Shown here: piece after piece, positions 1 to 10,964 of the stretch
Position numbering within the stretch: position 1 is the stretch's first letter
How the letters are laid out: each line of letters begins with the position of its first letter
DNA from: Serripes groenlandicus
Taxonomy: Eukaryota > Mollusca > Bivalvia > Cardiida > Cardiidae
Assembly: GCA_031761405.1 (NCBI GenBank)
Contig: JASEVX010000005.1
Location: forward strand, 921,954 to 985,953
DNA: 64,000 bases
Direction: 5' to 3'
Notes under the pieces: model-generated
What the model was told of the DNA's origin: nothing
What the model saw: the letters and a program-made list of their open reading frames with translations, nothing else
The model's database searches: none
Made by a program: the position numbers and the translations under genes

Positions 1-32
1 GATCGAAATCTCCTATTATACTTAATACGTAC

Positions 33-132
33 CCCCGAAGGCTTCATTCCAATTCCTATTTAGATCAATGCCGAACCTCTGCCCACTTTTATCACACGGT
101 TGTCGGTTCTTTCGCCAATATCTGTCGTGTTT
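33..132 (-). CDS. Carboxypeptidase exon: WRKNR ... DLNRNW segment
   Basis: The 100-nt exon starts after TTACTTAACAG and ends before GTACGT. It reads KHDRYWRKNRQPC, then GQRFGIDLNRNW and NEAFG. This matches the M14A stretch DRxWRKTR ... G(V/I)DLNRNW, whose Arg in NRN is a substrate C-terminus-binding residue in the family. It enters in phase 0, which fits the preceding exon, and leaves in phase 1. It is the last exon in the window; the remaining catalytic exons would lie to the left. Confidence 0.85.
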
Positions 133-210
133 CTGTTAAGTAAAGTGTACCAGGCATATTGATAAGATCAATTGATAACGCATTCAGTCATCATTCGATT
201 CACTGCACTT

Positions 211-444
211 TAATCGTCCCTTTCCCTCATACAACAATTCTGCAGCAGACGACTTTGACATATTTTGTCATAAAATAGAAAATCTCTTTAATTGAATGGA
301 TAACCAATGACTAATAGTAGAAAACTATTGTGTCAAAAGAAGAAATTGCTCGTTTTGAGCAACTTCTTCTTTTGTCACTATGTTTTCAAAAATCCGTCTG
401 CTGTAGAGGCGTCATAAAGCGTTCATATGAGGGAAAGGGTTAAC
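211..444. mobile_element. MITE-like palindrome, family 1 (GGGAAAGGGTTAA ends)
   Basis: Inverted ends CCCTTTCCCTCATAC...GCAGCAGACG and CGTCTGCTG...ATGAGGGAAAGGGTTAA enclose a second inner palindrome (TGTCAAAAGAAGAAATTGCT against AGCAACTTCTTCTTTTGTCA). The whole 230 bp can fold back on itself. Related copies lie at about 10384-10515, 13600, 14600-15090, 17877, 19540, 43402, 59255 and 59855. No ORF, so non-autonomous. Confidence 0.7.
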
Positions 445-659
445 CATTGAACATGTTCTGTCGTATCGTAGCAACAGAACTGATCTAGGATTTTCGCACT
501 TCTATATATAGTCAGAAAATTATGCACACAAATAATCGAATTATCAGCCGAATCATTCATGCATTTCCACGTACACGAAGGTCGAGTGTGAAGGCCTTCA
601 TAACTGAGGAGACGCTTGATAACCAGTTAAGTATTATGTTGCTTTTATCTAAACCTGTA

Positions 660-1165
660 GCTTATTAATGTGCCTGTCGACGAGATTATACGTGGGGCTA
701 GATTCAAAACTGCAACCTGTGTTATTCCTATTACATCAAGGCGACCAGTTCACCTTTCTTTTGCTGGCGTTTGGCACATGTACTGCACACAACTTTACTT
801 TCCGTAACTGGCTACTTTCCAACATAAACTAATAAGATAATTCGGGGAAGACGAATGACTCTTTCCACATTGACGCGGGTCATTCATCGGAAAGAATTAT
901 TGGCCGGATGGGCATTCGAACTGTTTGATAGATGGTTGGAAAGTCGTCTTCTAGCGAGTTGTTGGATATGGGAAAGGATTAAACACTCTCGATATCCGAG
1001 TCACTAGATGCTCAACCAGTTCTCAAAATGAGTTCGTTGAAATATACCAAAATCCGACCTAGCTCAAACAAGATTAGTAACTGTGTTTTCATTTATATCA
1101 TGGCGACCAGTTCACCTGTTTGTTCCTGGCATTTCGCACATGTATTACATACAACATCACTGAAC
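660..1165 (-). mobile_element. Tandem pair of decayed SINE-type repeats
   Basis: The stretch GGCGACCAGTTCACCT ... GGCACATGTA occurs at about 745-785 and again at 1105-1150. It also appears at 18535-18610 and 41345-41420, where it is followed by a tRNA-like head. This identifies the unit as the body of a dispersed SINE in minus orientation. No gene seen. Confidence 0.5.
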
Positions 1166-2350
1166 GTATATTCACAATGATAAACTTATATCCTAAACTC
1201 ACATACGTAATTTCATATTTATAAACGTACCATATTTTCACATTTATTAACGTTTCTTCGCATTTATATAAACATAACGTATGTTCATATTTAAATAAAC
1301 GTAATACATGTTCATATTTAAATAAACGTAATACATGTTCATATTTAAATAAACGTAATACATGTTCATATTTAAAATCTTGAATTCAAAATTATAATCA
1401 TAACGCATGCTCATAATTCCAATCTTGAATTCATACTTATAAACAGAATAAAATAATAAATAAAATGTTTATATTTATAATTGTAATGTCTGTTCATACA
1501 TATAAACGTAATACATGTTCATATTTATATAACCATAACGTTAGTTCATACATATAAATGTAACGTATGTTCATATTTATAAACGAACAGTATGTTTATA
1601 TGTATAAACGTAACGTAAGTTCATATTTATAAGTGGACAGTATGTTCATATTTATAAATGTAGCGTTTATTCATATATATAAATGTAACGTATATTCATA
1701 TTTGTAAAAGGACAGTATGTTCATATTTATAATGTAGCATTTATTCATACATATAAATGTAACGTATGTTCATATGTAAAGACATAACACATGTTCATAT
1801 GTATATAAACGTAACGCATTTTCATACTTTCAAACTTGAATTCATACTTTATAAACCTTTAAACCATGTTCATACTTACCTAACCATAACACGTGTTCAT
1901 ACTTTATAAACCATTAACACATGTTTATACTTTATAAACCACTAACACGTGTTCATATTTTATAAACACCATTAACACGTGTTCCCACTTTATAAACCAT
2001 TACACCATGTTCATACTTACTTACTAAACCATTAACACATGTTCATACTTTCAAACTTGAATTCATACTTTATAAACCTTAGCCACATGTTCATACTTTA
2101 TAAACCATTAACACATGTTCATACTTTTAAACTTGAATTCATACTTTATAAACCTTTGTCACATGTTTATACTTTATAAACCATTAACACATGTTCATAC
2201 TTTCAAACTTGAATTCATACTTTATAAACCTTTGCCACATGTTCATACTTTATAAACCGTTAACACATGTCCATACTTTATAAACCATTAACACATGTTC
2301 ATACTTATAAACTTAAATTCGTATTTATAAACGTAACATATGATCATACT
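1165..2350. repeat. AT-rich degenerate minisatellite (CATGTTCATA ... TATAAAC)
   Basis: About 1.2 kb of diverged 22-33-bp units built on CATGTTCATACTTTATAAAC and, towards the left, ACGTATGTTCATATTTATAA. In the right part an expanded form alternates with CAAACTTGAATTCATACTTT. No coding signal. It lies in a carboxypeptidase intron. Confidence 0.85.
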
Positions 2351-2567
2351 TACAAGTTCACAGAGCTCTAGATAAGGGGCGTATAGCATGTTCTAAAATC
2401 CTTATCTAACCTTCTAACCCTATGCTGTGGGTACTCAATCACTAAGACTATTTGAGTACCCACATCATAGGATTTGGTTTGATAATAAGAGAGATATTTT
2501 AGGTAAAAGAGCTGTAAACCCTTTCTTATCTGGACCCCTGAGCTTACAACCTTAGATTCATACTTAC

Positions 2568-2692
2568 AAACGTGTATTCATAACCGTCAGGATTATGTAC
2601 GGGCACGATATACCAGTCATATTTGTGCAGCATTTCCTCCGTGCCGGGTTGATTGGTTAACAGCTTCATAACAAAGGAATAAACAGTTAGAT
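2568..2692 (-). CDS. Carboxypeptidase exon: DWYIVPVHNPDGYEYT segment
   Basis: The exon lies between an acceptor ATGATTCAG (branch-like ACTAAC upstream) and a strong donor GTAAGT. It encodes about 41 codons, including DWYIVPVHNPDGYEYT, a hallmark of M14A/B carboxypeptidases that follows the first two zinc ligands. It enters in phase 1 and leaves in phase 0. Joined directly to the exon at 3777-3825 it would keep frame but skip the H-x-x-E region, so an exon between them is expected. Confidence 0.85.
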
Positions 2693-2774
2693 CTGAATCA
2701 TTTAAATGAGATGTTAACTTTGTTACACGACTTTCGTTAGTATTTCTACTACCAACTTCCATGTCTCTGTAATG

Positions 2775-2862
2775 ACTTGACTCGGGATTGAACCCTGGTT
2801 CCCCGCTACAAATGCAAACGCTCTAACTACTACGACACGGAGTCGGTCCGGAATTGACCTTT
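2775..2862 (-). mobile_element. tRNA-derived SINE head
   Basis: On the minus strand an A-box-like TAGTAGTTAGAGCG and a B-box-like GGTTCAATCC are spaced as in a tRNA gene, but the tRNA fold is not kept and similar heads recur in the window. A SINE fragment, not a tRNA gene. Confidence 0.5.
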
Positions 2863-2866
2863 CAAC

Positions 2867-3130
2867 ATGAGCCGTTCCACGAGAAAACCAACATAGTGGA
2901 ATCTGCGTAAAGTATCGACCAGGATCAACCTAAGTATGACGCGCAGGCTAAACCGAACAGACACTTTTCGTCTCCTGTGGATATTCTGTTTCAGGAATCA
3001 TTACTCTATACCTCTATCCCCTGAGACGGTATGTGGCGGCCCGGATTAGCATGAACGGACTGCGCAGGCTGATCTGGGTCGATAAATTGCGCAGTGTCCA
3101 TAATGTTGGTTTTCTCGTGGAACGGCTCAT
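2867..3130. mobile_element. MITE family 2 with 28-bp inverted ends
   Basis: It begins ATGAGCCGTTCCACGAGAAA(ACCAACAT) and ends with the exact reverse complement (ATGTTGGT)TTTCTCGTGGAACGGCTCAT, giving 28-bp perfect terminal inverted repeats 264 bp apart. Partial copies occur at about 8731-8893, 16165-16234 and 18310-18487. Non-autonomous. Confidence 0.8.
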
Positions 3131-3189
3131 ACATATTAGCAGAATCTGGCGATTTCGGGTATAAGTGACTCTCAAGTTTGCCACGATTT

Positions 3190-3372
3190 AAAGTTACACT
3201 AACGCAACATCGACGTAACACTGACGTTACACTGACGTAACATCGACGTAACCTCGGCGTAACCTCGGCTTAACACTGACGTAACTTCGACGTAACACTG
3301 ACGTAACCTCGATGTAACATTGACGTAACATCGACGTATTACTGACGTAACCTAGACGTAATACTGACAACT
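3190..3372. repeat. Short tandem array of (GACGTAACNTC)n type
   Basis: About fifteen units of 11-12 bp, variants of ACGTAACACTG / ACGTAACCTCG / ACGTAACATCG. Intronic and non-coding. Confidence 0.85.
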
Positions 3373-3776
3373 TCTCTGAAAACGATACCGTTGTTAAAAT
3401 GTTATTCTTTCTTTTCTTCGGCGCAGTTGTAGTAACATAACCTTTGAATTAGTTTTTCGACCAATGCAATGTTGTAAATAAAGTGTCGATTGCCGGTTAT
3501 TGTTTTATACAGAGCATCATATTCCTTAGTTTGTTTTCGGATATACAACCATTTTGTAAGCAGAGAGGCATTCAGTTGCGTTTTTTTATTATCTTGATAA
3601 GTGTCCGAGGTTATGTGGGTTGTTTAATGTTGATTTGTTACTCTTCTAACAGTATTTAAGTTATAGTATGGGTGAATAATCAGTACTGTCAATATTATTT
3701 ATAGATGTCATATAATGTTTCAGGAAAGTTCTGTAAACTTAAATTTTAAATGGATAAGCCTGGCAGGTTTGCGTAC

Positions 3777-3825
3777 CAGCTTCGATGTAGATGGCAGGTT
3801 TGTACACCGATAGATCGCTTTCAAC
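3777..3825 (-). CDS. Carboxypeptidase exon: KPAIYIEAG strand
   Basis: A 49-nt exon after TTTTGTTTTTAG reads VESDLSVYKPAIYIEAG, the beta strand that runs straight into the HAREW zinc motif in M14 enzymes (KPAIWIDAG-IHAREW). The proposed donor GTACGC is weak. Without splicing the frame reads TQTCQAYPF and then stops. Phase is 0 in, 1 out (the first G of the glycine codon). The zinc motif should begin the next exon. Confidence 0.7.
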
Positions 3826-4177
3826 CTAAAAACAAAATGGCATTCAATGACGCTCAAAGTCGTTTGTTCAGGGAAAGAAATACAATTTACACTGTCACGG
3901 AAAGACACATTACAAGATAGGAATAATACAAACCCTTTGTCCACCATTTTTCTGTACTACTGCTTTCAATTAAGAAACTCCTTTTTCCGTTCAGAACCAT
4001 ATGGAACTCGTAAGATTTTGATATTGTCAAATGTAAAATAAGGATATGTGTTGTATACAAGAAATTATTTCTTTTTATTTTGAATTGTTCTTTTTTAGAA
4101 TTAATAAATGGGAGACACTAGGTGAAGACGAAATAATACCGCCCATTAGCTTTATTTCTAGAATGATATTGTTTTGC

Positions 4178-4515
4178 CGAGCCCCGGGAGGTCAGTCGGT
4201 AGCGACGCGGGCTCTCAACGAGCCCCGGGAGGTCAGTCGGTGGCGACGCGGGCTCTCAATCTTTGGGTTGTGAGTTCGACCCGCAAGTCGGCCAACCTTA
4301 TTTCCGACGTTTGACAAAAGTGACTGTGACAAGCGTCATTCATCTAACATCAATGGGCAGACAGTATTTGTGGAAAAGCAAATAGTTGCATGGAAAGTAT
4401 GTTGTGTGGAATACTGATGTGAGGACGCCAAGAAACATATGTACATTTAGGTAAACAAGCCGCCGTGATATGACTGAACAAATTGTTGAAAACGGCGTTA
4501 AACCCCAATCAATCA
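4178..4515 (+). mobile_element. tRNA-SINE with internally duplicated A-box segment
   Basis: A head of about 42 bp (GAGCCCCGGGAGGTCAGTCG...) is repeated twice, then comes a B-box-like GAGTTCGACC, then the body TTTGACAAAAGTGACTGTGAC and a tail ...CGGCGTTAAACCCCAATCAA. The duplicated head makes two A-box-like modules before one B box. Confidence 0.7.
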
Positions 4516-4629
4516 ATTAATACAATGATATGTGCAGTAGCGTATATAAGTCGAAAGATAATTGGTGGAGAAAGAGAGGAGAAATTGTTTGTAAATGTGT
4601 AAAATGTCATTCGCCGTTTTCAACGTTTT

Positions 4630-7600
4630 CAAGTAACACCACGGCGTTTCCAGGTTTATGTACCAGTTAACATCCCGGCGTTTCCAGGGTTTAAGTACCA
4701 GTTCACATCAAGGCGTGTCCAGGGTTAAGTACCATTTAACATCACGGATATTCTAGGGTAGAGTACCAGTTAACATCACGGTGTTTCCGGGGTTAAGTAC
4801 CAGTTAACATCACGGTGTTTCCGGGGTTAAGTACCAGTTAACATCACGGCGTGTCCAGGGTTAAGTACCAGTAAAATCACGACGTGTCCTGGGTTAAGTA
4901 CCAGTAACATCACGACGTGTCCTGGGTTAAGTACCAGTTAACATCACGGCGTGTCCAGGGTTAAGTACCAGTAACATCACGGCGTGTCCAGGGTTAAGTA
5001 CCAGTAACATCACGACGTGTCCTGGGTTAAGTACCAGTTAACATCCCGGTGTGTCCAGGGTTAAGTACAAGTTAAGATCACGGCGTTTCCGGGGTTAGGT
5101 ACCTGTAACATCACGGCGTATCTATGGTTAAGTACCAGTTAACATCATGCCCTTTCCAGGGTTAAGTACCATTTAACATCACGGATATTCTAGGGTAGAG
5201 TACCAGTTAACATCACGGTGTTTCCGGGGTTAAGTACCAGTTAACATCACGGTGTTTCCGGGGTTAAGTACCAGTTAACATCACGGCGTGTCCAGGGTTA
5301 AGTACCAGTAAAATCACGACGTGTCCTGGGTTAAGTACCAGTAACATCACGACGTGTCCTGGGTTAAGTACCAGTTAACATCACGGCGTGTCCAGGGTTA
5401 AGTACCAGTAACATCACGGCGTGTCCAGGGTTAAGTACCAGTAACATCACGACGTGTCCTGGGTTAAGTACCAGTTAACATCCCGGTGTGTCCAGGGTTA
5501 AGTACAAGTTAAGATCACGGCGTTTCCGGGGTTAGGTACCTGTAACATCACGGCGTATCTATGGTTAAGTACCAGTTAACATCATGCCCTTTCCAGGGTT
5601 AAGTACCTGTTAACATCCTGGCATTTTCAGGGTTAAGTACCAGTAACATCACGGCGTATCCAGAGTTAAGTACCAGTAACATCACGGCGTGTCCAGGATT
5701 GAGTACCAGTAACAAAACGCCGTGTCCAGTGTTAAGTACCAGTTAACATCATGACGTTTCCAGGGTTAAGTACCAGCTAACTTCCTGGCATTTCCAGGGT
5801 TAAGTACCAGGTACATCACGGCATGTCCAGGGTAAGGTACCAGTTACATCACGGCGTGTCCAGGGTTAAGTATGAGTAACATCACGGCATGTTCAGGGTT
5901 AAGTACCAGTAACATCATGGCGTTTCCAGCGTTAAGTACCAGTAACATCACGGCGTGTTCAGGGTTAAGTACGAGTAACATCATGGCGTTTCCAGGGTTA
6001 AGTACCAGATAACATCTCGGCGTTTCCAGGGTTAAGTACCAGTAACATCACGGCGTGTCCAGGTTTAAGTACCAGTAAAATCATGGCGTGTCCAGGGTTA
6101 AGTACCTTTAACTTCACGGCGTTTCCAGTGTTAAGTACCAGTTAATATCACGACGTTTCTAGGGTTAAGTAGCAGTTAACATCATGGCGTTTCCAGGGTT
6201 AAGTACCAGTTAACATTACGGCGTTTACAGGGTTAAGTACCAGTAACATCACGGCGTGTCCAGGGTTAAGTACCAGTAACATCATGGCGTTTCCAGGATT
6301 GAGTACCAGTAACATATCGCCGTGTCCAGTGTTAAGTACCAGTTAACATCCAGGCGTTTCCAGTGATAAGTACCAGTAACATCACGACGTGTCCAGGGTT
6401 AAGTACCAGTAATATCACGGCGTGTCCAGGGTTAAGTACGAGTGACATCACGGCGTGTCCAAGGTTAAGTACCAGTTAACATCATGGCGTTTCCAGGGTT
6501 AAGTACCAGTTAACATCCAGGCGTTTCCAGTGATAAGTACCAGTAACATCACGACGTGTTCAGGGTTAAGTACCATTAATATCACGCCATTTCCAGGGTT
6601 AAGCACCAGTTAATATCACGAAGTTTCTAGGGTTAGGTACCAGTAACATCACGGCATTTCCAGGGTTAAGTACCAGTAACATCTCGGCGTGTCCAGGGTT
6701 AAGTACCAGGTAACATCACGGCGTTTCTAGGGTTAAGTACCAGTTAACATCAGGACGTGTCCAGGGTTAAGTACCAGTAACATCACGGCGTGTCCAGGGT
6801 TAAATACCAGTAACATCACGGCGTCTCCATGGTTAAGTACCAGTAACATCACGGCGTGACCAGGGTTAAGTACCAGTAACATCACGGCGTTTCCAACTTT
6901 AGTACCAGTAACATCACGGCTTGTGCAGGGTTAAGTACCAGTAACATCACGGCGTGTCCAGGTTTAAGTACCAGTAAAATCATGGCGTGTCCAGGGTTAA
7001 GTACCTGTAACTTCACGGCGTTTCCAGTGTTAAGTACCAGTTAATATCACGACGTTTCTAGGGTTAAGTAGCAGTTAACATCATGGCGTTTCCAGGGTTA
7101 AGTACCAGTAAACATTACGGCGTTTACAGGGTTAAGTACCAGTAACATCACGGCGTGTCCAGGGTTAAGTAGGAGTAACATCACGGCGTATCCAAGGTTA
7201 AGTACCAGTTAACATCATGGCGTTTCCAGGGTTAAGTACCAGTTAACATCCAGGCGTTTCCAGTGATAAGTACCAGTAACATCACGACGTGTCCAGGGTT
7301 AAGTACCAGTAATATCACGCCGTTTCCAGGGTTAAGCACCAGTTAATATCACCACGTTTCTAGGGTTAAGTACCAGTAACATCACGACGTTTCCAGGGTT
7401 AAGTACCAGTAACATCTCGGCGTGTCCAGGGTTAAGTACCAGGTAACATCACGGCGTTTCCAGGGTTAAGTACCAGTTAACATCAGGACGTATCCAGGGT
7501 TAAGTACCAGTAACATCACGGCGTGTCCAGGGTTAAGTACCAGTAACATCACGGCGTGTCCAGGGTTAAGTACCAGTAACATCACGGCGTGTCCAGGGCT

Positions 7601-7890
7601 AAGTACCAGTAACATCACGGCGTGTCCAGGGTTAAGTACCAGTTAATATCACGGCGTGTCCAGGGTGAAGTACCAGTAACATCACGGCGTTTCCAGGGTT
7701 AAGTACCAGTTACCTCACTGCTTGTGCATGGTTAAGTACCAGTAACATCATGGCGTTTCCAGGGTTAAGTACCAGTAACATCACGGCGTGTCCAGGGTTA
7801 AATACCAGTAACATCACGGCGTTTCCAGGGTTAAGTACCAGTAACATCACGGCGTCTCCAGGGTCAAGTACCAGTAACATCAGGAGAAGC
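4630..7890. repeat. 3.3-kb minisatellite, roughly 30-33-bp unit, with higher-order duplications
   Basis: About 100 units of consensus TTAAGTACCAGTTAACATCA + CGGCGTGTCCAGGG. Two higher-order layers are visible. A block starting at 4731 is repeated from 5168 (offset 437 bp) with the same variant order. The variant string around 6061 (AGGTTTAAGTACCAGTAAAA) recurs near 6960 (offset about 899 bp). The unit resembles the SINE segment ATCACGGCGTTTCATGGGTA + AGTTACCAGTA seen at 16815. No gene. Confidence 0.9.
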
Positions 7891-7914
7891 TAGGTAGTGA
7901 TCAATCAACCGAAG

Positions 7915-8215
7915 ACAGTGGTGCATTGGTAGAGCTTCGATTGATTGTGTTAGTGTGTGATGTTTTAGCCGCTTTCAACAATCTTTCAGTTACATCAAGG
8001 CGTTCCATTGGTAATTTACAAGTTCTACTTTTCCATTTGTCCTGATACCAGCTAGTCAGTCGTCATGCTGACCCCGCAACCCGGAACGCAAAGTAGGACA
8101 GCCATTACTAACATTTTAAAGTATTCTGTATGACCCGGCCATGGATCGAACCCGCAACCTCCCGAACCCGAAGCAGACCCTCTACCACTACACGACTTCG
8201 GCGGTGTAGAGATTC
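7915..8215 (-). mobile_element. tRNA-SINE, minus orientation
   Basis: On the minus strand a head with A-box-like TGTAGTGGTAGAG and B-box-like GGGTTCGATCC is followed by the body and a tail with TTGAAAGCGGCTAAAACATC. The part at 7985-8035 (ATCAAGGCGTTCCATTGGTA) resembles the neighbouring minisatellite unit. Confidence 0.65.
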
Positions 8216-8254
8216 GACCTCTAGTTACAAAGCGTTCGAATCCCGTGATGTGCG

Positions 8255-8630
8255 GATTCTGCCGATGTTCCCAAAATAAATAGGTTAAAACTGAAACTAA
8301 CCACCCGAAGTTCTTTATCTAACTTTAACCCTAGCCCTATCGATGTAAAATAAATAGATTTAAACGGAATCTAACCACCCGAATTTCTTTGAGCAGTCTA
8401 TCTAAAATAAATAGATTAAAACTGAAACTAACCACATGAACTTCTTTGAGCAGTCGACCTAACTTTAAACCTAACCCAATCGATGTAAAATAAATAGATT
8501 AAAACTGAAACTAATCACCTGAACTTCTATGAGTGGTCTATCTCTCTCTTATCCTAACCCTATCGATGTAAAGTAAATAGGTTAAAACTGAAACTAACCA
8601 CCCGAACTTGTTGGAGCAGTCGACTTTCAT
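8255..8630. repeat. Tandem repeat of about 110 bp (TAAAATAAATAG / AAACTGAAACTAACCACC)
   Basis: Four to five diverged units of AAATAAATAGATTAAAACTG, AAACTAACCACCCGAACTTC and CCTAACCCTATCGATG. No coding frame. Confidence 0.75.
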
Positions 8631-8645
8631 TCGTATGACCCATAC

Positions 8646-8703
8646 CCATAATAAGCATTCTGCCTTGATGCCGTTCTTGCCAATCCTTCAGCAGATCTTC
8701 AAT
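8646..8703 (-). CDS. Carboxypeptidase exon: start of mature catalytic domain
   Basis: A 58-nt exon between TTCATTTACAG and GTATGG reads IEDLLKDWQERHQGRMLIMG. It corresponds to the family stretch (L)EEIxxWL...HPGxVxxxxIG that leads into S-x-EGR. It starts in phase 0, exactly as the upstream exon requires, and ends in phase 1 within the Gly codon. The next exon (EGR-like) was not recognised; most of the following intron is minisatellite. Confidence 0.75.
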
Positions 8704-8730
8704 CTGTAAATGAACACTTGCAATACTGAA

Positions 8731-8893
8731 ATGAGCCGTCCCACGAGAAAACCAACATTGTGGAATCTGCGTAAATTATCGACCCGGATCAGCCTAAGCA
8801 TACCGCACAGGCGTACCCGGAAAGACACATTTCGCCTCCTGTGGATTTTCTGTTTCAGGAATCATTACTCTATACCTCTATTCCCCTGAGACG
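8731..8893. mobile_element. Left part of MITE family 2
   Basis: ATGAGCCGTCCCACGAGAAA matches the left inverted end at 2867 and continues colinear to CCCCTGAGACGG, where it stops before the right end. A truncated copy just outside the exon at 8646-8703. Confidence 0.65.
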
Positions 8894-9153
8894 GAAATGA
8901 CCGACAAGTCCACGAAAAATGCCGATCGTCAATGACCTCACTCGGAAATCGACGACCCCATCAGGAATGTTCTACTATAATTTTAACTACTTGGTTGAGC
9001 AACTGCTACTTTTCCTAAATTATTCGAAATACTATACTTCAATCAAAATTACATCTTAAGAGAGTTTCTATATATTTCATGAGGAGTTTTCAAAGTCGTC
9101 TGCAACCGGTTGCTGTATGTTGGAAAGGATAAGTGTGTCTATGTTGCTTACGG

Positions 9154-9345
9154 AGGCTGCCACGACCGAGTGGTTAGCGTCGGGGATTTGTAACCGGGCT
9201 TACCGTATTGGATTCCCACCAGTCGCTGCGCGACGATCATGTTGAGGTGCCCTTGGACATGGTACAGGTTTGCTTATCCAGTGATCATGCATAGGTGAAC
9301 TGTCACAGTGATATTATTGAAACGGCGTAAAAACAAATAAATCAA
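9154..9345 (+). mobile_element. tRNA-derived SINE
   Basis: Head CCACGACCGAGTGGTTAGCG (A-box-like) and a later B-box-like segment, then the tail GTGATATTATTGAAACGGCG + TAAAAACAAATAAATCAA. It ends just before the activation-segment exon on the other strand. Confidence 0.6.
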
Positions 9346-9359
9346 CCTGGTTTGCTTAC

Positions 9360-9456
9360 CTGCGTAAAGTTGCAGTATGTGTTATAAATGTCACAAAACC
9401 CCTCGGTGTTTCGGGCTCGAGCCCGCCTCTGCTCCTCTTCCTCAATATCAATATCG
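9360..9456 (-). CDS. Carboxypeptidase exon: activation segment
   Basis: The exon lies between TAATTTACAG and CAG|GTAAGC and encodes DIDIEEEEQRRARARNTEG then FCDIYNTYCNFTQ. The dibasic RRARAR stretch sits where trypsin-like cleavage releases the mature enzyme in M14A/B zymogens (compare DEEQ...SRARS in CPA). It completes a split Ile codon with the exon at 11837-11970 and leaves in phase 0. The two cysteines near the mature N-terminus could form a local disulfide (inference). Confidence 0.8.
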
Positions 9457-9497
9457 CTGTAAATTACAGAAACATAATTTAATACAGTTCGAACCCC

Positions 9498-9715
9498 AGG
9501 AATCCGCCGTGGCACAGTGATTAGCGTTGGGGTTCTAGAACCGGACATCCCGGGTTCGACCCCCATCGCGGCGGTCAGGGTGGAGTGTCCTTGGGCAAGT
9601 CACATGACCTAGCCTAGTACTGGTTTGTTTACCCAAGTATCATGAATAAGTTAACTGTCGCAACGATATAACCGAAATCATGTTGAACATGGAGTTAACC
9701 CCAAAATAAAACAAA
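9498..9715 (+). mobile_element. tRNA-derived SINE
   Basis: A-box-like GTGGCACAGTGATTAGCG, B box GGGTTCGACCC, body CCTTGGGCAAGTCACATGAC, tail CGATATAACCGAAATCATG then an A-rich end. The two pol III boxes are well spaced; this is the clearest SINE copy in the window. Confidence 0.75.
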
Positions 9716-9724
9716 ATCCGTTCG

Positions 9725-9846
9725 AACCAATACAGTACCCATACAGAACCCATACAGTACCCATACAGAACCCATACAGTACCCATACAGAACTCATACA
9801 GAACCCATACAATACCCATACAGAACTCATACAGAACCCATACAGT
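9725..9846. repeat. 11-bp tandem array (CCATACAGTAC)n
   Basis: Units of ACCCATACAGT / ACCCATACAGA, about 11 copies, starting directly at the A-rich tail of the SINE at 9498-9715. Confidence 0.9.
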
Positions 9847-10264
9847 ACGGCAATTCATAATTTCGGAAGTTTGACAAAATTCATTATGACTAGGCATACT
9901 ATGACCATTGTTTTCCTTTTGGCATACGGCTTTAAAAGTTTGTTTGCAGAAGAGAGGTCTGACAGTGACTATCCCTTTGTACCTTTAAATATTAAAAAAA
10001 TGAAGTTAATTCAGGGCGCTACGCACGTATCAAGTTCTACTTTTCGAAGATTATATCTTAACCAAGAGATGTGTTCATTCATAACATCTTAATTAAGCAG
10101 ACAACTTTATCTGAGTAGTCTGGAGTAACCTGCCCCTACTATTACAATAAAGGGTTCAGGCTAACACCAATAATAGCGGCGCCCTTTTGGAATGGTTTAG
10201 CACTCAAAAGGCTATAGAGAAATGGTTTAGCACTCAAAATACTATAGAAACATTTTTGAGGACC

Positions 10265-10515
10265 TCGCGGTTAACCTTTCAAACATTGAATCCGATTAAC
10301 CTTTCAAACATTGAATCCGGTTAACCTTTCAAACATTGAATCCGGTTAACCTTTCAAACATTGAGCGTAGTTTGGTTCATTATTTAACCCTTTCCCTCAT
10401 ACAACAAATCTCCAGCAAGCGATTTTGAACATATATCGTCACTACGTTTTTCAAAAAGCCGTCTGCTGCAGAGGCGTCAGAAAGTGTCTGTATCTGTATA
10501 AGGGAAAGGGTTAAG
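10265..10515. repeat. 26-bp repeat x4 followed by a short family-1 MITE
   Basis: TTAACCTTTCAAACATTGAA + TCCGG occurs four times at 10270-10365. From 10384 to 10515 the ends TTAACCCTTTCCCTCATACA and ATAAGGGAAAGGGTTAA frame an internally deleted family-1 palindrome (about 132 bp against about 230 bp). Confidence 0.75.
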
Positions 10516-10964
10516 TATTGATTATATATTTGAATGTTGAGTTTTAAAAACATCTAGACAAAATAACATTGTTTATGCACTATAAATGAAAGCAGCATCA
10601 TAAAAAAAACTGGAAACTGTGTGAAGCAGGAAGAACTGCCCATTATGAGCAAAATACACGTTTTCCCAAATTCCCTTAGCTTCAAACATCGGTTTATTCT
10701 GTTCATTGTCTACACTAGTTCCTATCTATCGTACACATTCTGTTACATTACAACTAGAGGTAACGACAAATGATTGTATTTTGTACGGGCAAAATTATAT
10801 ATGTACAGTTTATATTATGGACCAGTGGCCTAAATATTTAAATAAAATATTCAAACATCAAGGTGAAATGGTCAGTATACAGAGTAAACGATTATCAGAT
10901 GTATATTCATAACATTCACTATATATGCCAAAGCGATGTATAGAGGACCCACCTAGTCGCCATT

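Noticed and set aside
3960..4040. Possible EGR-like carboxypeptidase exon (frame with SKSYEFHMVL, minus strand)
   Set aside because: The similarity to GKSYEGR is limited to five residues, and there is no AG acceptor at the needed place.
9498..9600. Possible functional tRNA gene
   Set aside because: A and B boxes are present, but the sequence cannot form a full cloverleaf and is followed by a SINE body and tail; similar heads recur across the window.
9871..10092. Plus-strand frame with a signal-peptide-like start (MTIVFLLAYGFKSLFA)
   Set aside because: No further exon with matching phase, no homology recognised, and it lies in a carboxypeptidase intron next to a SINE and an 11-bp array.
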